Shown here piece by piece: positions 15,250-16,383 of a DNA stretch of 16,383 nucleotides. This DNA comes from Scybalousia_A sp964626385 (GTDB taxonomy: Bacteria; Bacteroidota; Bacteroidia; Bacteroidales; P3). The translations under genes and the position numbers were made by a program. The DNA lies in contig CAZVEO010000056.1 in the NCBI GenBank assembly GCA_964626385.1, forward strand, positions 1 to 16,383. The letters are read 5' to 3'. The notes beneath the pieces were generated by a model, which worked only from the letters and a program-made list of their open reading frames with translations, was not told the origin of the DNA and did no database searches. Each line of letters starts with the position of its first letter. The stretch's first letter is position 1.

Positions 15250-16119
15250 TCATTTTGTAAACTCCATTTTTTTTTGACCATGACGATATTCCAAAGGAGA
15301 TAATCCTGTGTTTCTTCTAAAAAAACGACACATATAAGGCACATCATCAAAATTTAACTCGGTTGCAATATTTTTTACTGATAAGTCTGTGTTCTGCAAA
15401 AGCGTTTTAATGGCTACAATCACATATCTGTTTATTATCTCTTTTGGAGAAACATTCTCTATTTTCTGAACAATCTTATACAAATAGTCAGGTGTTATAT
15501 TTAACTGCTGAGCATAGAAATTTACATTATGATGTTTGCTATGATGTATGTCCAATAGAGTATAAAAATCATTGAACAAAATCCACGCTCTATTTTTTGG
15601 AAAATTTTCTAATTGAGAATATTTACCACCGCTTTTTAACTCATTGTCTATTATCACAAAAAGATTATAAAAATTATTCTTTATTACATCCTTTACCGGT
15701 TCTATAGTACAATTATTTACCATCCAATCGGTTTGAAAAAACCAATTTTGCAACAATTCTTTTTGCTTAGAATTTAAACTAAGTACAGGATGTCTATAAA
15801 TAAATTCCCAAAATGAAGAAGAGGTAATATTGTAAAACATTTCATCTGCCATCCATTTAGGAGCAGAAACATATCGAGCAAAAAAATCCTTTGAAATATC
15901 TATAGGTATAAAAGTCGCATCTCCTATCAAAATAACTAAATCGCCAGCACGCACTTTTACTTTTTTTAAATCTATACTCACTACAGCAAAGCCTCTATTA
16001 CATTGAATCAAAGTGCAACCATTGATATCAACAATCTTTCCCAACCCTGATTTCAAATCTGTTACGCCTGATAAAGCGTATTTTTCTATCTCCCACAACC
16101 TATATTTTACGTTTTCCAT
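15250..16119 (-). CDS. AraC-family transcriptional regulator
   Basis: A 289-residue regulator. The C-terminal part (about 185-285) is the AraC/XylS DNA-binding domain with two helix-turn-helix units: NFYAQQLNITPDYLYKIVQK and later SVKNIATELNFDD with MCRFFRRNTGLSPLEYR. The N-terminal part resembles a cupin-like sensor, with short beta strands around residues 20-65 (GCTLIQCNRGFAVVS, VRAGDLVILIGDATFIPI), but no ligand can be named. It is the only gene on the minus strand. No target operon lies beside it in the window, and the next gene to its right is outside. Its predicted promoter lies immediately before the ATG. Confidence 0.9.
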   Translation of the reverse strand: MENVKYRLWEIEKYALSGVTDLKSGLGKIVDINGCTLIQCNRGFAVVSIDLKKVKVRAGDLVILIGDATFIPIDISKDFFARYVSAPKWMADEMFYNITSSSFWEFIYRHPVLSLNSKQKELLQNWFFQTDWMVNNCTIEPVKDVIKNNFYNLFVIIDNELKSGGKYSQLENFPKNRAWILFNDFYTLLDIHHSKHHNVNFYAQQLNITPDYLYKIVQKIENVSPKEIINRYVIVAIKTLLQNTDLSVKNIATELNFDDVPYMCRFFRRNTGLSPLEYRHGQKKMEFTK

Positions 16120-16127
16120 ACGATTTG

Positions 16128-16135
16128 CAAAGTTA
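16128..16135 (-). promoter_or_regulatory. -7 box of the AraC-family gene, giving a leaderless mRNA
   Basis: On the minus strand this reads TAACTTTG, a perfect TAnnTTTG box, with CTTG about 16 bases further upstream as a possible -33 element. Only 8 bases separate the box from the ATG at 16119. With the usual distance from box to start site, transcription would begin at or next to the ATG. Confidence 0.55.
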
Positions 16136-16196
16136 TTACAATTCTCTTTAACAAGATAAAATATAATTGCAAAACATTAAATAACCTATCAAAAAG

Positions 16197-16304
16197 TAAC
16201 GGCTTTGCACCCATAGGGTGTTTTATAAGGGCAAAGCCGTTAAAAAAAAATTATCATACGCTTATGCGTCTTATAAAACACCCTGCGGGTGCAGGCTGTG
16301 CCTG
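16197..16304. repeat. Palindromic module cluster, right copy
   Basis: TAACGGCTTTGC (16197-16208) pairs with GCAAAGCCGTTA (16231-16242) and encloses a hairpin CACCC-ATA-GGGTG (16208-16220). Further hairpins are ACGC-TTAT-GCGT (16258-16269) and CAGGC-TGT-GCCTG (16292-16304). The stretch around GTGTTTTATAAG (16219-16230) is also repeated inverted as CTTATAAAACAC at 16270-16281. The minus strand shows the same order of words as 272-360 at the left end, including the 14-mer TGCCCTTATAAAAC (complement at 16220-16233) and the TAACGGC arm. It is another member of the same element family, more diverged internally. Confidence 0.75.
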
Positions 16305-16323
16305 TAACTCATTAGAACCTATT

Positions 16324-16383
16324 CAAATCTAACAAAACTTACAAAAAAAATAGAGAAATCCGTTTACTGATTATCAATAAGTT
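16324..16383 (-). repeat. Dispersed 60-bp repeat, right copy (runs off the window)
   Basis: This is the reverse-complement match of 200-259, about 53 of 60 positions identical without gaps. It reaches the last base of the window, so its outer edge is not visible. A short forward fragment of the same unit, TGTAACTCATT, occurs at 16303-16313, so both orientations are present here, as they are at the left end (81-102 and 196-217). Bases 16136-16196 hold only the upstream part of the AraC-family promoter region. Confidence 0.75.

Noticed and set aside
1..16383. The whole window as a transposon or genomic island bounded by the end repeats
   Set aside because: No transposase, integrase or target-site duplication is visible and the content is mostly housekeeping genes. 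The end repeats look like members of an intergenic repeat family instead.

Overview
The window looks like chromosomal DNA of a low-GC member of the Bacteroidota, probably Bacteroidales. Three things point that way. Several genes are preceded by the Bacteroidota-type -7 box TAnnTTTG. Start codons lack clear Shine-Dalgarno sequences. The gene content (thiS-thiE-thiG-thiC order, a secreted M49 dipeptidyl peptidase III, paired FKBP-type isomerases, RecN, a YraN-family protein) fits this phylum. Genus and species cannot be read from the sequence.

Layout. Bases 1-440 hold no gene. They carry a hairpin with a tandem repeat, a dispersed TTGATAATCA-type repeat and a nested GC-richer palindrome with perfect 35-bp arms. 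A promoter box and a TPP riboswitch (about 461-540) then open a thiamine operon: thiS, a double-domain thiE, thiG and thiC. Between thiE and thiG sits a type II restriction-modification pair of the HaeIII family (cytosine-5 methyltransferase 1980-2960, endonuclease 2962-3921; predicted target GGCC). Next comes ilvE (6596-7609) with its own promoter and a clear rho-independent terminator. A long co-directional run follows: two paralogous envelope FKBP isomerases, a DEDDh exonuclease with an ExoX-type C-terminus, a fumarylacetoacetate-hydrolase-family enzyme, recN, dipeptidyl peptidase III and yraN. A convergent AraC-family regulator (15250-16119, minus) closes the coding part. Bases 16120-16383 contain its promoter and a second copy of the palindromic and dispersed repeat family, in inverted orientation relative to the left end.

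How the genes work together. ThiS, ThiG, ThiE and ThiC supply most of the thiazole, pyrimidine and coupling steps of thiamine phosphate synthesis. ThiH/ThiO and ThiF partners are not in the window. The operon has no visible internal promoter or terminator around the restriction-modification pair, so that pair may be transcribed under the thiamine riboswitch. Consistent with a resident GGCC-cutting system, GGCC appears only once in my by-eye scan, against at least eleven CCGG.

The most notable points are the restriction-modification cassette inside a riboswitch-controlled vitamin operon, the GGCC scarcity, the fused ThiE-like pair, and the modular palindromic repeat family bracketing the region. 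I saw no transposase, integrase, CRISPR array, tRNA or rRNA.
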